NCBI RefSeq assembly: GCF_026151205.1
Contig: NW_026971798.1
Span: forward strand, 1-48,537
Length of the DNA: 48,537 nt
Reading direction: 5' to 3'
Source: Bolinopsis microptera
Taxonomy: Eukaryota > Ctenophora > Tentaculata > Lobata > Bolinopsidae
Position 1 is the stretch's first letter, and the number at the start of each line of letters is the position of its first letter. The notes beneath the pieces were generated by a model. That model was given only the letters and a program-made list of their open reading frames with translations. It searched no databases and was not told the DNA's origin. Both the position numbers and the translations under genes were made by a program. Shown here piece after piece: positions 48,086 to 48,537 of the stretch.

Positions 48086-48537
48086 TCAATCATTCGAGTG
48101 GCCTGCACCAATGAACTCCCGTTTGTGACGTATCATCTCCCTCCAAAGTTTTCGGTCACTAGCCATCTCGCTCGCTCCTTCTAGGTCTATGTCAGTGTTT
48201 CCTGTAAACGATGCAGCATCTTCCAGCAAACATTTCCTCCAGTTCTTTCTTGGACGGCCCCTAGATCTTCTCCCATGGGCAGGGGTCCAGTTAAGCAGGT
48301 ACTTAGGAAGCCTAGTGTCTGGCATTCTGGTGACATGGCCAAACCAACGCAGGCGGTTTGCTCCTATGTACGTCTCTACTGGATTTATCTTTGCACGCTC
48401 CAGCACTTCAGTGTTTCTAACCCGATCGAGCCATCTTATCCTAAGTATTCTCCTCAAGCAACGCTGATGGAACACCTCAAAGCGATGTAGCTGCTTTTTG
48501 GTTGTGTTCCAAACCTCACTACCATATAACAATATTG
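48086..48537 (-). CDS. C-terminal end of a LINE (non-LTR retrotransposon) reverse-transcriptase polyprotein, partial
   Basis: The frame is open from the window edge to a TGA at 48086 and gives about 150 residues. Hallmarks of the region after the RT domain are, in order: YGSEVW, a FHQRCLRRIL block with R-WLDRVRN, LRWFGHVTRM, GRRSRGRPRKNW and DRKLWREMI. This is shared by many animal non-LTR elements; the clade cannot be fixed from this part alone. The element continues outside the window. No in-frame stop is seen in this portion, so the copy may be fairly young. Confidence 0.88.
   Translation of the reverse strand, partial: ILLYGSEVWNTTKKQLHRFEVFHQRCLRRILRIRWLDRVRNTEVLERAKINPVETYIGANRLRWFGHVTRMPDTRLPKYLLNWTPAHGRRSRGRPRKNWRKCLLEDAASFTGNTDIDLEGASEMASDRKLWREMIRHKREFIGAGHSND

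Overview
The window looks like a piece of an animal (most likely invertebrate) nuclear genome assembly. The support is spliceosomal introns with GT-AG borders, an EF-hand protein spread over short exons, the 3' end of a non-LTR retrotransposon, and many tandem repeats. I see no operons, rRNA, tRNA, CRISPR or phage features, and I cannot name the species.

It falls into two very different parts. Bases 1 to about 36,820 read like long-read sequence that was never polished. Homopolymer runs are inflated, with C runs of 15 to 17, and far more long C runs than long G runs. No reading frame there resembles a protein. What survives the noise is repetitive: degenerate minisatellites near 9.9, 12.9, 18.1, 21.2, 28.6, 32.9 and 35.5 kb, a 604-base AT tract with no C on the + strand (22,255-22,858), and an 800-base pyrimidine tract (29,952-30,752).

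From about 36,830 to the end the sequence is clean and genes can be read. On the + strand, three exons (36,830-37,499) encode an EF-hand protein. A minisatellite of about 5.9 kb with a 45-base unit starts exactly at the 3' end of the third exon. Beyond it lies a fourth exon (44,650-44,784) in a compatible phase, with a possible short last exon and an ATTAAA signal. A separate ATG exon at 43,863, with two CCAAT boxes upstream, may be an alternative or separate gene start. Convergent to this, on the - strand, a complete three-exon gene (47,244 to 45,290) encodes a 387-residue zinc-dependent, probably NADP(H)-using alcohol dehydrogenase of the cinnamyl-alcohol-dehydrogenase type. Its first intron carries 17 copies of a 36-base repeat. 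The right edge holds the C-terminal end of a LINE reverse-transcriptase polyprotein on the - strand.

The most interesting pattern is that all four tandem arrays in the clean part lie on or within about 30 bases of splice junctions, and two of them copy the junction sequence itself. Repeated donor-like, acceptor-like or branch-point-like sequences therefore sit beside the real sites. The genes show no obvious shared pathway.
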